From: Nannobrachium achirus
Lineage: Eukaryota > Chordata > Actinopteri > Myctophiformes > Myctophidae
Direction: 5' to 3'
Length of the DNA: 64,000 nt
NCBI GenBank assembly: GCA_963921795.1
Contig: OY997649.1
Coordinates: 28,309,362 to 28,373,361 of the forward strand
Below the pieces are notes generated by a model. That model saw only the letters and a list, made by a program, of their open reading frames with translations. It had not been told where the DNA came from and searched no databases. Below, piece by piece: positions 48,841 through 62,527 of the stretch. Both the position numbers and the translations under genes were made by a program. Position 1 is the first letter of the stretch. Each line of letters opens with the position of its first letter.

Positions 48841-49569
48841 TGCAGATCATGTTTTGTTATTCAGAATAGTTTTTGCTTGACCATAAATGCTAAAGAAATT
48901 ATTTAGATAGCATGCTATGTAGACAGATGCTACATTTCTGTTTACCTGGTATTGAAGCACTTTTTCCCCCTTCTATTTATGTGACCATTTACCCTGTCAT
49001 TTGTTGACTAAGGTTCATGCCATTTACTCTGACCTGATCATGTCACTCTGGATATGAGTGTCTGCTAAATGCCCTAATTGTAAATTATACATCTGGGCTA
49101 AAATGTAGCCTACTTGTCTTTTGCTGCTATCATTGCCTTCCCCATAAGGCAAATCACAATTTGATAATTGAGATATATATTAGCATGAGCATGTATTGTA
49201 TTTACCATAATGCTAATATAAATTTACCATATCTCATCTGGAGATGAATGAGGTAAAACCTCATGTTGCTAACAGCTACACTTGCACACTCTTTGCTTTA
49301 TGCAAGCCAGAGTAATTTTATGCAAGGACATTCTGGCTCTGTTTGTTAAGCCTGATTTATTCTTCACGCAACGCTGTCGCTTGCTGAAAACAAGATAACA
49401 ACAATGAATGCTTTTGCTAAACACCTTAGAATGCCTGTAAAGTGACAAACCAATGGCCATGTGTAGAATGCACATGCAGTGACAATCCAGTGACTACTGT
49501 AGAACATGCACAGGGACAAACCAACAATGCCCACTGTAGATCCCCTCAACATTTTAGATGGTAATTAGG

Positions 49570-49845
49570 GAAAGCCATCCATATTCCTTGCCGAGCCATG
49601 GGGCCCATAATAGGGCAGGAGCCTAGCTGTTTCTGTAGCATGAGGCAACTTGATGTACAAGTGCACCCCCTGGACATGACACTACTATGTCACAGGGTCT
49701 TACCCCCAATCCAACCCTTGATGCTGCTGAGTGACAAGCAGCGAGGCACTGGGTCCCACTTTTGTATGACCCAGGCGGGGATTGAACCCTGACCTCGCAG
49801 TCTCAGGACGGACACTCTAACCACAAAGCCACTGAGCTGGTTATA
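49570..49845 (-). repeat. tRNA-derived SINE (minus strand)
   Basis: On the minus strand AGCTCAGTGGCTTTGTGGTT leads to GGTCAGGGTTCAATCCCCGC, a tRNA-like box A/box B pair. The rest is SINE body. It is not a tRNA gene: no cloverleaf 3' half or CCA-proximal stem. Confidence 0.65.
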
Positions 49846-49926
49846 AGCCAGTCATAGTCACACTTTATTCTTTGTGGAGAGCCTTTAATAAAATAAGCCC
49901 TGAGACATGTGACTTCCATCTTAAGT

Positions 49927-49946
49927 GTGCGCGCACACGCACATGC

Positions 49947-50004
<58 letters not shown>

Positions 50005-50032
50005 GCACGCACGCACGCACGCACGCACACAC
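49927..50032. repeat. (CA)n / (GCAC)n microsatellite
   Basis: CA dinucleotides flanked by GCAC units on both sides. Confidence 0.96.
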
Positions 50033-51467
50033 GGCCATGAATATTCCATGATTGAAGTAGACATGGGGACATGTTTAAATTCATGAAAGAAAAAGAAAAT
50101 GTACAGCCTAAAATGTAATAGCACAAAACTGTCAGATGATGGCAATATTGTATTCTTAATTCACATCAGGATGCAATCCTTGCATATTATGTTGCAACTG
50201 CTATACAAATACAATAAAGCACATAGGCCTTAGGGGTCTATTTACAAGCCTTTTTTACAGTCCACATGCCTGTAATTAGTGTCCTGCTGAGTCTGACCTG
50301 ACTGCACTGAGAGGAGTGGACATTCATGTTTGAAGAGCCAAAAAGGGACTGTGAGTTGTTGAGGTGGGGTTCCAGATGGATATTGTGTATTCCTTCATGA
50401 TCAATGCCCTGATGAGCTCCCAGTGCAACACCACCTTAGAGCAACTGATAAAAAAAACTGAAATGTATGACAAACATAAATTCAAGAGATTACACAGCAG
50501 GATGATTTCATCTGCATAATATACCCCTGTAGATTTCCACAAGGTCTTTCCACAGGTAGTGAAGTGTCTGGCACAGTGTTTTCACGGCTTAAAAGAACAT
50601 ACTGTAGTCATCTCACTCATGTAAAATACGTGGCTCCTGAGTGACTGTGACACCTCTTGATGAAAGCTCATAAAAGGAATCCAAAGCCTGAGGAAGCACT
50701 TTTAACTGCAAAACTTGCTCACAGAAATCGTGTCTAACATCTTATTATATTGCATAAAAGATTGAAGCCTTTGGTTTGGCTTATTGTTCATAATCTTTGG
50801 TTGTGGTGGTCATGCATATTGGTTCACTATGGGTTGCATGATGAGTTGTGCATGAGTCCATGCAAATACATTGTCCTCTGAGAAATAATTACACTGAGCA
50901 GTGTCTTTCTCTTTCTACGTGACAAATCGCTAACAATCTGCTCGTGCCTTTATGAATTCTAAACCAGCTTTGCCTTCAAGCATGCAGCCCCATTGATGCA
51001 ACACAAATAAAGAACAGATACTGTTACAGGGAGTAACACAGGGAGTGGATGACAGAACATTACTGACAGCACACCATTTGGCCGCCCAGTGGCACCAGCA
51101 GCAACATGATGGGAAAACAAAGGGCTATGTGGGATACCAGGTCCTAAACACCAGCTGTAAATTGCTTCATTGGGTGGGGAAAGATGCTGGTGGGCATCAT
51201 AAATGTATGGAACTGACGATCCGAATAATACCTTAGGTTAATGATAACCTTTGATTAACCTCAGTTGCACTGACCGTTTAAATGATAGGAAAAAACTGTG
51301 ATTGATGAGTCCCCCCCCCTTCTGTGTTGCCTAGGACTGGAATTGATTGTTGGGGTCATGGGATCAGTGACATACGGAAGGTGTACTCTTTGGCTACGCC
51401 CTCTAGGCTGCCTCATTCTGTTAATCAGACCATAGATATAAAAGTCAAACCAAGTTTGAAGTGAGCG

Positions 51468-51488
51468 GTGGTGCGCGCGCGCACGCGC

Positions 51489-51565
<77 letters not shown>

Positions 51566-51614
51566 GCCACGTGTGTGTAGCAGTTCATTTCAGGGTTGTG
51601 TGTGATGTGTGAGC

Positions 51615-51668
<54 letters not shown>

Positions 51669-51672
51669 GTCT
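51468..51672. repeat. Two (GT)n tracts with GCGC borders
   Basis: GT at 51490-51560 and 51620-51668, separated by about 55 bases, each preceded by alternating GC (GCGCGCGC, GCGCGCAC). Confidence 0.96.
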
Positions 51673-51840
51673 ATGACGCCACTTGGTCACCAGCGGTATT
51701 GCAGTTCATGCTCAGGCTACATACACGCATAAATAGTAACATAACTAACAAACTAACAAAAAGGCAAGGCAGAAATGCAGAAGGCACGCTGACACTCAAA
51801 GTGTCTACTGGCCAATCACAGCATGTCTTTTTGGAGACTT

Positions 51841-51935
51841 ATCAATTCAATTCAATTCAATTCAATTCAAAGGAGCTTTATTGGCATGAGGAAACAAATG
51901 TTTACATTGCCAAAGCAATAAGCAAGGAAGTCCCG
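51841..51935 (+). repeat. (AATTC)n plus GGAGCTTTATTGG tail repeat
   Basis: Five ATTCA-type units, then AAAGGAGCTTTATTGGCATG and TACATTGCCAAAGCAATAAG. Second copy of the 7046 repeat. Confidence 0.65.
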
Positions 51936-52416
51936 CCTCTGATTGGCCAACCAAACTTCAGTTTCTGTGACACACACAGGAGCGTGCTTCTGAATTCCAG
52001 AAGCTAGCCTTTAAAATTGCCCTCCGATACATGTCGCTCCATTGAACTGCAGTGGCGAATGAGATATCTAGACTAGCACAGCTAGACTATCTGCCATATT
52101 GCTTACACAAGGCAGCAGATAGGGTCTAGCCTTGCTCAGCTATGTAATTTTTTCTCAGCACCCAAGTCGGAGGGAACCAACCAGTATGCAGTATGTAGGG
52201 CGGGTCTATCACCTTTGCGCTACTCTGATTGGTTGTAGGGGAGGGTGTATCACCTTTGTTGCAATCTGGCTAGCCATCAGGGACGTGCTGGCCATTGGGA
52301 AAAGCGGGACAACTCCTGAACGGCCGGTTAATTCCCGGCCGGTCCAGGCCGGCCATTAGATGTCGGCCTTTGTTCCATTTTGGGGGCTGGGCGGCCAACA
52401 AAGTAAATCGTCACTG

Positions 52417-52645
52417 TCGGGCAGAAACCTTGTATTTCCAAGTTTCAAATTTGTACATTTTTTCGCAAAGCAAAGCCCTGCTTCATCATGCAAGGCCGTC
52501 GCACAAAAGTAGTGAAAACTGCAGATCTACAAGCACACAACGCCTCGCAGTGCGAGGCGTTGTGTGCTTGTAGATCGGCTGTTTTCACTAGTTTAAATCA
52601 TTTTTAACGGTTTTGGACATACAAGGTTTCCACCCGACAACAAAA
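52417..52645. mobile_element. Short MITE, GTCGGGCAGAAACCTTGTAT ends
   Basis: Left end GTCGGGCAGAAACCTTGTAT and right end ATACAAGGTTTCCACCCGAC are inverted repeats (17-18 of 20). Palindrome copy N lies between them. A relative lies at about 62528-62860. Confidence 0.7.
52510..52590. repeat. Palindrome copy N (40-bp arms)
   Basis: 81 bases. The arms match at 38 of 40 positions with a 1-base centre. AAGCACACAACG on the left is answered by CGTTGTGTGCTT on the right. Confidence 0.92.
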
Positions 52646-53271
52646 ATATAACTCATGTAATTGGCCCACTGGCTTGTCACTTTGTCACAAATCTTTGAGT
52701 AGCAGCTGCACTATAGAGAGAGATCTCTCTCTATAGCGCGCAATGAGGGCCTCTCCAACTCTTTTTCCCGGGCTGAATCAGGGGCCTGCTAGCCATCGTC
52801 AAAGAAAAGGCTGGTCCTTTTCATTTTTTCATATAGAAGTCTGTCCTCGAGAGACATCCTTTGCTGTTACATTCCACTGTGTTTGCATCATTCCATATAT
52901 ATCTTAGTAGTGTGATATTGTTTGGCTGTACACTGATCACATGACCCCAACAATCAATTCAAGTTCTAAGCGGCACATACCAAAATGAGTGGTATTCCCC
53001 TTTAAGACATAGAACACTACACAAAATAAACACATTATAGAATGAAATTTTGAATGCAATTAAAAATACAATTACAGTGCAGAAGAAATTATTACAACAG
53101 TCACTTAGTTTCTTTCAACCATATCTACAGGCTCTATTTTAATCAATTATGTTACACATAATTTGCATGTAGAACTGAATGTCATCATAATTGCTAGGAT
53201 GATGGTGTTTTTGTTTTAGTACAGTGGAAGAATACCTTATGCATTTGGATGGAGAGACCAGTGTTGTCCTC

Positions 53272-53273
<2 letters not shown>

Positions 53274-53354
<81 letters not shown>
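53274..53354. repeat. (GT)n microsatellite
   Basis: About 80 bases of GT. Confidence 0.98.
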
Positions 53355-53355
<1 letters not shown>

Positions 53356-53754
53356 CATTATTGTATAGTGTGTGATATGATGATAGGCTGCACACACGTT
53401 TGGCACTGATTGCAAAACACATTTCCATGAAAATGGACAATAAAGTAGCCTATTGGATTGCAATAACGATATAAACTGTTGATGTTTTCACTTCAGCCAA
53501 GGGCATAATCCTTAGTAGCTTGCTTAGTTGCTTTGATACAAGACTGTCAGTCATATTTATGACCGTCAAGGCTCATGCAATCCTTAGTAATACACTCAGT
53601 ATGATGACAGTTATTATTATCAGTAGTCAGTGGAATCAAATAGATAGATAAATAAATAGATAAATAAATGTTGAATATAAATTATAACCATAATATTATT
53701 TATTTATGACACAAGTTAGCCTAATAAATCATTTCGATTCATTACTTTTTACGC

Positions 53755-54146
53755 CATTGGTTCTCAAAGTGGGGTCTGGGGATCCCCAGGGGTCATTGGG
53801 GGAGTTCCAGGGGGTCCCCCCCTAAATAGGCCTAATTGTTAGTACCCATGTGGGTAGATATAGGCACTCTGAGAGTGTAAATGGAACCAAATGGACCCGT
53901 TATGTCCATTTTGTTCCATTTGTAGACTCTCAGTTAAATTAACGTTGATTTTACAATATTAATTGGGGTCTGAGAGATAAATACCATAAATGGGGGTCTG
54001 TACTCCGTAGCCTAATGCATTTCAAACTGGGGGTCCTTGAAATTAAAAATTATAATGTCAAGGACCCCCAGCTTTCAAATGGGGGTCCGCAGGCTAACAG
54101 GTGTCAATTTGGGGGTCCTTGACATGAAAAAGTTAGAGAACCAATG
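53755..54146. mobile_element. hAT-type MITE, CATTGGTTCTCAA ends, just upstream of dock5
   Basis: 392 bases from CATTGGTTCTCAAAG to GAGAACCAATG, flanked by TTTTACGC and TTCTACGC (7 of 8 match). It ends about 160 bases before the dock5 start codon. No palindrome inside, unlike its relatives. Confidence 0.85.
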
Positions 54147-54159
54147 TTCTACGCCAATC

Positions 54160-54346
54160 CACAGTCTCCCCCCTCTCTCCCCTCCCCCTTTGAAGTCATG
54201 ATGGCGGAACTCTAGGATTCGGGGCGAGAAAAGTGTGCCACTCTCCCAGTTCAGCTAGTTTTTTATTTATTTATTTATTTATTCGCATTTACTCTTCCCC
54301 GTAATGACCCGTTGGATCCCTACTAAAAAAGAGAAATATGGCGTTG
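54160..54346 (+). CDS. dock5: dock5 exon 1 (5' leader and first 14 codons)
   Basis: ATG at 54304 opens MTRWIPTKKEKYGV and reaches donor GTTG|GTGAGT in phase 1. The N-terminus of DOCK5/DOCK1-type guanine-nucleotide exchange factors is M(T/A)RW(I/V)PTK...KYGVA, followed by an SH3 domain encoded by the next exons. DOCK5 activates Rac. The position immediately downstream of NEFL fits human 8p21 (NEFM-NEFL-DOCK5), so DOCK5 is preferred over DOCK1. The coding part is 54304-54346. The leader start is approximate and includes a TTTA repeat at about 54261-54280 and a GATGGCGGAA motif. Later exons lie beyond the window. Confidence 0.85.
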
Positions 54347-54772
54347 GTGAGTTGCTAAGCTACTTTGGATGTTAATGAAAACTTCGACGTGGGTTTGTTT
54401 TCCTTTGCTGTGCTGCATAACTTGGCTTAGTAGCTGTTGCTGTTGCTTCCAGTCCTGTGGAACTTGAAAGCGGCTCTGGAACCTCTGGAGACGCGGCGGC
54501 TTGTTTTCATTTTGTTGCTATTTAGGGATGAAAGAAACTTAGCAAACATTTATGCGACGAATGCAATAATATGAAGCGTTTGGGCACACTGGCGCTCTCA
54601 ATGGCTGTTGCCACTTGCCAGTTCAAGACTGTTACGAAATGTATAAAGTTAGCTGTTGATTGCATGGAAGCTTTGGCTATCGTTACACCGTAACTAACAG
54701 ATAGTTCATTACAACATCATGGTTGTTTAATTACATGGTACTACTTTGTAGTTGTAAGGGTGGTCCCTTCTT

Positions 54773-54850
54773 CTGTGTGTGTGTGCGTGCGCGCGTGCGT
54801 GCGTGCGTGCGTGTGTGTGTGTGTGTGTGTGTGCACGCGCGCGCGTGTGC
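54773..54850. repeat. (GT)n / (GC)n alternating tract in dock5 intron 1
   Basis: GTGTGTGTGC, CGTGCGTGC and CGCGCGCGTGTG blocks, purine-pyrimidine alternating throughout. Confidence 0.95.
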
Positions 54851-55029
54851 TATCAGGTATGCCTCCACGCCCTCAAGGTAAATCAGTGTTACAGGAAGTG
54901 GGGAACTTATGATGACGCCAACGTTAGTCAGTGCCAGTTGAAACGTTGATAGGCCTATATTAACTTATTTGCATTTTTAGAAACAAACAAATGTGGGTCA
55001 CACAAAGAAAGCCCTAAATTGGGCACACA

Positions 55030-57290
55030 CCTATCTATCACCCTTAATAAATATTATCTTAGAAATTAGAAATAGTCAGTTTAGAGGCTAATAAACTGAG
55101 AAATCGGACAACCTCCTTAATCCTTTCTGCCAAAAAAAACTACTTGGATGAGAAAGTTGAGGAAAACATCCACAAACCACGAGACCTATGGAAGCTATTT
55201 AAAACCCAGCTAGGCTGTGGTGCTAAACTCAGATCCATAGCCAGCAACATATCCATCCAAACTCCCATAACCCTCCTCACGGATAGTCTTGATGTAGCCA
55301 AAAATCTCAACATCTACTTCACCTCCATGGCCAAAAATCTGGTCAATAAACTGCCCGCTCCATCTGGGCTGTTTGGTGTTAGGCACATCTCGAAATTCTA
55401 CAGGAACCTTGGGGTATGCAAAGACAACTTTAAACTTGCCACGGTGTCAACTGATGAAGTGTTTAAAAAACTGCGCACCCTACCTCAATTCAAGGCCGCT
55501 GGCCATGATAAAATTGCCCCCAAATTTCTCATAGACTCAGCTGCCACCATTGCCCCAATCATTACCCATATTATTAATCTATCTATCAAGCAGGGTTATG
55601 TCCCCCAGGACTTCAAATTAGCCAAGGTAACCCCCCTGCACAAAAAAGGCAGTAAACTTGACCCTGGCAACTACAGGCCAATCTCAATCCTTAGTTCCAT
55701 CTCTAAGGTAATGGAAAAAATCGTCTATGAACAGGTGGCTAGATATCTTGAAGAGAATAAACTGATCTACGAGTTCCAGTCTGGCTTCAGAGAGTCCCAT
55801 TCCACAGATACATGCCTCATCTATTTGAATGATTACATCAAACGTGAAATTCACGATGGCAAATATTGTGGCATGGTCATGCTGGACCTCCAGAAGGCAT
55901 TTGACACCGTCGATCATTCTATTCTGATCGAAAAACTCAAAGCTATTGGTCTTGATAGCACAGCAGTGAGATGGATGCACTCTTACTTGGTGGGGAGGGA
56001 ACAGATGGTGGAAGTCAACGGAACCCTGTCCCCCCCCCTCCCAGTAAACTGTGGAGTACCTCAAGGGAGTATACTAGGACCACTGTTGTTCTTAATATAC
56101 GTAAACGACATGTCATCTGCTTGTGACTGCAATCTGTTTCTGTTCGCGGATGACTCGGCTCTCCTAGTCTCAGGCAGAGACATTTTGCAGGTTGAAAAGG
56201 CCCTTAACTGTGAACTTAACAAGATCTGCACCTGGCTCAATGACAACAGACTCTCAATTCACCTAGGCAAAACTGAATGTATCCTCTTTGGATCTAGTCA
56301 GAAACTTAGCCTAGTTGAGAACTTCACAATTAAAGTAGGTGACACTGTGATAGAAAGAAAAAACCACATCTGCTACCTGGGTTGCATCCTGGAGGCTAAC
56401 CTATCCAGTGAAAAAATGACCACCAAGGTAATCAATAAAGTCAATCAACGAATTCGCTTCTTGCAAAGAGTTGCCCCACTGATCAATATTAAATCCCGAA
56501 AGACACTAGGAGGTGCTCTTATTGGGCCCCTCATTGATTACGGAGTCCTTGTCTGGTATCGCGACGCCCCAGCTGCCTTAAAGCTAAAGCTCCAAACAGC
56601 CCAAAACAAACTAATTAGGGTTGTGCTTGGTCTCCCTCCTCTGACCCACCTTACCGAGCATCACCACGAAAGCGTGGGGTGGCTCAAAGTAGCTGACAGA
56701 GTACAGCATCTTGCAATGGGCCTGGTGTACAAGATACACTACACCTCCAAGATTCCCATGTACCTGACAAACTACTTCTTAAAGGTCAAGGATGTTCACG
56801 ATCATAACACCAGAGGCAGCTCCACTAATCATCATCAGCGTAGATTTAACACTAAACAAGGCGCTAACTCGTTCTCCTGCTATACCATCAACATGTGGAA
56901 CGCCCTTCCACAAGCCCTAAAGGAGAGCAAATCCCTAGCCTCCTTCAAAATTGGTATGAAAAGTCACCTTCAGACAGCAGCTACCCGTGACTTGTAAATA
57001 GACTAAGCCCCCATGCTCCCCCCCCCCTTTTTCTCTGTATTCTGCCTTTTGTATTTGATGTTATGCTTTTGAAACTGATATTATCCTAGATAAAGTACTA
57101 TGTTCTATCCGTCTGTCTTTCAATGTTATATGAGATACTTAAAGTGTGGTTCCTGTGGAAATAAGCCTCGGCTTTCTAGGATCTCCTTTTAGTTGACCTT
57201 GTACCAGTGATTTGTACTGTCATGAAACTGTACTTTTTTTCTATTGCAAACTTCTAATAAATTCTTCAATCAATCAATCAATCAATCTTG
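55030..57290 (+). mobile_element. 5'-truncated non-LTR retrotransposon (CR1/L2/Rex1 group)
   Basis: A reverse transcriptase ORF (next entry) is followed by a 290-base 3' region that ends in four or more TCAA units at about 57266-57288, a typical LINE 3' repeat tail. Weakly recognisable upstream coding (KLRN.TTSLILSAKKNYL) shows that the endonuclease half is missing or broken. The clade is inferred from the RT and the C-terminal WNALP...LASFK..MKSHL motif. Confidence 0.9.
55144..56997 (+). CDS. LINE reverse transcriptase (ORF2 fragment)
   Basis: 617 codons without a stop. RT blocks occur in order: NYRPISILSS (about 177-186), FQSGFRESHST (211-221), the catalytic LDLQKAFDTVDHS (Asp248), CGVPQGSILGPLLFLIYVND (303-322) and the catalytic FADDSALLV (Asp336-337). 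These are followed by the NRLSIHLGKTECILFG and CYLGCILE thumb motifs and the C-terminal WNALP block. No endonuclease domain is present, so the copy is 5'-truncated and the ATG used is simply the first in frame. The open frame implies a fairly young insertion. Confidence 0.93.
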   Translation: MDEKVEENIHKPRDLWKLFKTQLGCGAKLRSIASNISIQTPITLLTDSLDVAKNLNIYFTSMAKNLVNKLPAPSGLFGVRHISKFYRNLGVCKDNFKLATVSTDEVFKKLRTLPQFKAAGHDKIAPKFLIDSAATIAPIITHIINLSIKQGYVPQDFKLAKVTPLHKKGSKLDPGNYRPISILSSISKVMEKIVYEQVARYLEENKLIYEFQSGFRESHSTDTCLIYLNDYIKREIHDGKYCGMVMLDLQKAFDTVDHSILIEKLKAIGLDSTAVRWMHSYLVGREQMVEVNGTLSPPLPVNCGVPQGSILGPLLFLIYVNDMSSACDCNLFLFADDSALLVSGRDILQVEKALNCELNKICTWLNDNRLSIHLGKTECILFGSSQKLSLVENFTIKVGDTVIERKNHICYLGCILEANLSSEKMTTKVINKVNQRIRFLQRVAPLINIKSRKTLGGALIGPLIDYGVLVWYRDAPAALKLKLQTAQNKLIRVVLGLPPLTHLTEHHHESVGWLKVADRVQHLAMGLVYKIHYTSKIPMYLTNYFLKVKDVHDHNTRGSSTNHHQRRFNTKQGANSFSCYTINMWNALPQALKESKSLASFKIGMKSHLQTAATRDL

Positions 57291-59307
57291 CCTGGCTGCC
57301 AACCTGTCCTGGATCACATTACTGCTTTTATTTTTATAAGGGAAGTATTCAGTTGCCCACTAGTCTAGTAAAACACACATTTCTTTGCAGAAATTCCAGT
57401 CAGGTTTAGAGGAGAACTACTCTGCACAAAGACCCCCCCCCCCCTCTTGGTTATAGCATGAAGCTGATGTTGAGGAATTCTTTCTGTCTTAATCCTTGTA
57501 GAGCCAATCACCTTGTGCTTTTTTATTAGTTTTAGTGTTACTAACACACAACCCTCAATACTTTAAACCGCAGAAGACGCTGTGTGTGATGCTTTCATTT
57601 GGGATTAGCACAACAAGGCTCAGAGCATAACTATAAATGAGACATCACTCGGGGCGACAAGGTTTCTGATCATATCCATGAATACACATGCTCCGCCTCG
57701 TTAATATGGGAACGGCGATAATAAACCCAGTTCTAATGGTGACACTGTCATATAACTGAGTGGCTTCCCTGGATTCTCTTCACAGGGACAAATTAAGTAC
57801 CAGTAGCTCAAGTGAACAACTGGAATCGGCAGATAAAAGAATATGCGCAACATATTCCTCAAGCTAATGGGAAGTAAATGAACCCAGGCTTTAAACAGTT
57901 ACTGGAAATTGTTTTACTTTTTGTTTTGTGGTTTCTGTCGGACTATGTAAGATTGTATATTATGTTCATGAACTGTGGCTAGAAAGAGCCACTAAGATTT
58001 GATTTTGACATGTCCACTTTTATAATGATGAAAGTGAAGGTTAATAATAATATAATGATAATGTATGTTGTGAAATAAAACGCTGCAACTGGTGTGATAA
58101 GCAGGGGCCTCCTCCTGCGGGTCCCCTTCAGGTGCAGTCATCCTCTGCACTGGCCCTAGATTCACACAACTGATGCGTGTGCTCATGTACTCAGCTGGAT
58201 GGCAAACTCTTGTCAGGCGAAGTGAACTGGGTACATTTCATAAGAAGCACATAACTTCCTGGGGGAACATGCATGACGTGCAACACAGACTTCCTATTTA
58301 GTTTTGTGAACCTGCTGGTTCTCCCATTGAAATGACCAATTTCACGCCACTGCATTTTCACAGTTAGTCAGTGGCAGTATTTGACAGGCAAAACATTTTC
58401 CTTAACTGGCTGGAATGGCAAGTACATTTTAATACTTCCTATAACAAATTACATGGGCATTTCTTCAGGCCAGTGATACAAATGACAAAATACTCAAAAG
58501 TAATGGAATATTTCAAATACATGTAACTGAAATACTGCCCGTGGCATTAGCATATCCATACACTGGAAGGAGTGGGTTCATAGTATGGCCTAATGCTGTT
58601 GATCTTTGACCCCATCATGTCTGAGCACATTGAATGAAATGCCTCTTATAGAGGAAGAGATTATAATAACTTGTAGCCAATAGCAATGCAGTCTTTGGAC
58701 ATTATTAACAGAGGATTTGCACACTGTGTATTCACAATAGGCCAATACAGTATTATATCAGAGTATAATTTCATTGATGATATTTTACTTGTATTGTGAT
58801 GAAAATCTACGTAATCCATCTTGGAAAATACTTAAAAGACCTACTGTATCTCTTCTGTACACAGTAATGTCTTTGTTTTCTAATTTATAGACATAGTGAG
58901 GTATAAAGCCTAAGTCTTGGAAATACAGTATGGAGTGAGTTTATGTGTTATTAGAAATGTTATAGTATTTTACTTAAAGGAAAGGGTATTGTAGACTATC
59001 TGAAGTTTATTTTAAGCTAGTACACTTGTTTTGTCAACTTGGTTTAGTGTAAATGGTTTCACATTCCTGCTGGTCTCAACACAATATCCATTCTCACTCT
59101 GATAGAGTATCAGTATCAGAGTGTGTCTGAGCTGACAGCAGTCTAGTCCACCTTTAATTAGTATATAGTCTGGCCAAGCCAGGCTAACAGAGTCAGACTG
59201 ACTGGAGAGGACGAACGGGGAGGCGGAGGAAGGGGGCAGACACGCGAACCAGGCTTAAAGCATCCCACGAAGCTTGGCCAATGAGCCAAGTGTGGGAAGG
59301 ACATACA

Positions 59308-59413
<106 letters not shown>

Positions 59414-59582
59414 GCAAGAACCACTATTGCCCTACCAGTACTATTTTGTTTTATCAGTTCATTCGATTGATTGATTTTCATATCATGAAAACAGCTCCAC
59501 TCTAGTTTGTTCATTAGGGAATTTAATCATTTGGCTTAAATTTGTATTTCGGAATTGTTGCTTAAGGAAAAATCACACCCGT

Positions 59583-60362
<780 letters not shown>

Positions 60363-61925
60363 AAGAAACAAGAACAAATGACATAAAATGTAAATTATGA
60401 CCCGGTTTTTCGCACCTAGTCCGAGCCGTCTCCCTCCCTGTACGACCCGACCCACCTTTCGGGGTGGGCGTTTTTGCTGTTTTAAGCTGAAAAGCGTAGA
60501 TCTGCAAGCACAGGCCAGTGAAAGCCACCTGTGTCCACTCTGAGGAGCACTGTGTCCGGACGCTGTGCACCAGATTATGTGTTGGACACTAGCGTTGCAT
60601 CAGCTAACGTCTATATGCTAAACCTATACAAGCACACATACCTGAGATATTCACACACACCTGAGATATACAACGTTTTTTAAGGTCTACAAATGATCTT
60701 CCCACATCTCATGACATTGTTGCTGTTATTTATCCTGTTCAGTGAAACTTCTTACTTTATGGCACTCATTGAAATCTCTGAACACCCCTCCAGAGCATGG
60801 AAACTTTGGAAGTGATATCGAACCAATCATCATCAAAAAGGTGAAATGCCTACATTTTGAAGAAACACTGTTTTTTCGTGGAGAAATGCCCCTTTTTGCC
60901 GGCCAAATGTAGGACAGGTTACCCTAGTCAGAAAGAAAGAAAAAGAAAACACCGTGGCTTATGTCTAGTCTTTTGTGTTCTATACAGGGTGATGGGTGCA
61001 ATGTTCCCATTCTGGATTTCTGTAGTGTCCATGTCTGTTATTATTCATCCAGTTAAGTTCAGTGATAGCACATTCTCAATCCTGCTGAGTCTGACCGTAC
61101 CAACATTTAGTGATGACGCTGCACTTGGACCTGCTAAGAGAAAAGTTTTATTGGATTCCTGTAAGAGAGGCTCTGGGCATAACATTTCTCTGGTGTTCAA
61201 CAAGTTAATGTTGGAAATGGTGTGTCATAGATTTGCTGTTGCACCACTGAGCAGTGAGCTGTGCTGCTGCTAGAGTCCAGAGACTGTTGTCCTTAGTGGA
61301 GACAGTGGGGCATCACAACATGCTTGAATGGGTAGACTGGCATATCGCCCTGCGGTTGCCTGGCCTGGACACTGTGTCAAGTTGGTGAATGGACCATTGT
61401 CACTCTCGGCATGACCAGAAAGGCAGATGCCATTTCTTTAGTAAGCTTTTCTTAGGAGCTTTGTGTGAGGCATCATAAGAGAGTTTTAAAAATTAAAATG
61501 TTGAATGTTGTTTTTAAGGAGGTTATGGTGTGCCACAAACCTCTTTTCAAAAATAATTTATTTCATGTCATTGTTTGTTTTTAATGGCCAGCACTTGCTC
61601 CTTGCCCAGTTAGAGTTAGGGCACAATTGGCATGAACAACTTAAAATTAAGCAAAACAACACCTGGTGGTTGGTATGAGGCATTTCTAAAATCCTTCATC
61701 TGCATTTCTTATCTTTGTTAACGTGGTTGTTATGGTCATGAGGGTTCTCACAGCAAGGATTACTCGGATGAACCAGCACAGAGGATATGCTTAACACCCA
61801 TATAGAAGACATGGGCTCCCAGTGCATTTTTACCACTTGAACCATCAATACTCAGTAAATTTCCCCTGAATTGACGCTGTACTAGATGCACTCACTCTTT
61901 TTCCCTCTATACCAAAAAAAATCTC

Positions 61926-62009
61926 TTTGCCTAAAATAGCAGATCTACAAGCTCACAACTCTTCGCATTATGAGGCGTTTAGAATTGTAGATCAGCTATT
62001 TTCAGCAAA
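61926..62009. repeat. Palindrome copy O
   Basis: TTTGCCTAAAATAGCAGATC pairs with GATCAGCTATTTTCAGCAAA; the centre is partly diverged. Flanking sequence resembles the inside of the CAGGGGTCTTC MITE at 26524. Confidence 0.8.
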
Positions 62010-62527
62010 TGTTCCCTCCAGAATAGGGATGCTCTAGGGTTCAACACAGACACAAACGATGAATTATAAGTCCCCAACTAAAACCATTTTACATTAACGT
62101 GTAAGACATTTTAATAGAGTTGTTTGGCATTATTATATTTGTCTATTCATTCATGTGAGTTTAATAGGGCAAGACATGGCATCAATGGGGGATAAATGAT
62201 GGGGACAGAAGTAGTGGTCACATTCATTATTTGTGGCGTTTTGGTATTCAGACTGAGAGGTGTGATGAGCTGAGCCAGTTGAAGCGTGCTTTGAAAGCCC
62301 TAGCCTCTAGCAACAAGGATTATCACCATGCAAGTCAGGGCACAGCTCCTGCTCATAGTTGGCTGTATCTGGCTATGAGTATGTGTCTGTAGTCTCTCTG
62401 TCATGACAAAGAACTCAGATACCGTGTTTGCAAAAGGTTTCTCGTGTTGCAATGCCTTTGGTGTGTGTGTGTGCACACACACATGCACATTGCAAATATG
62501 TACTTTATGTGTACATGCTGTGTGTAT

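Noticed and set aside
60857-61273. 138-codon open frame in dock5 intron 1
   Set aside because: No recognised domain, no match to expected DOCK5 exons, and such chance frames are expected at this length.
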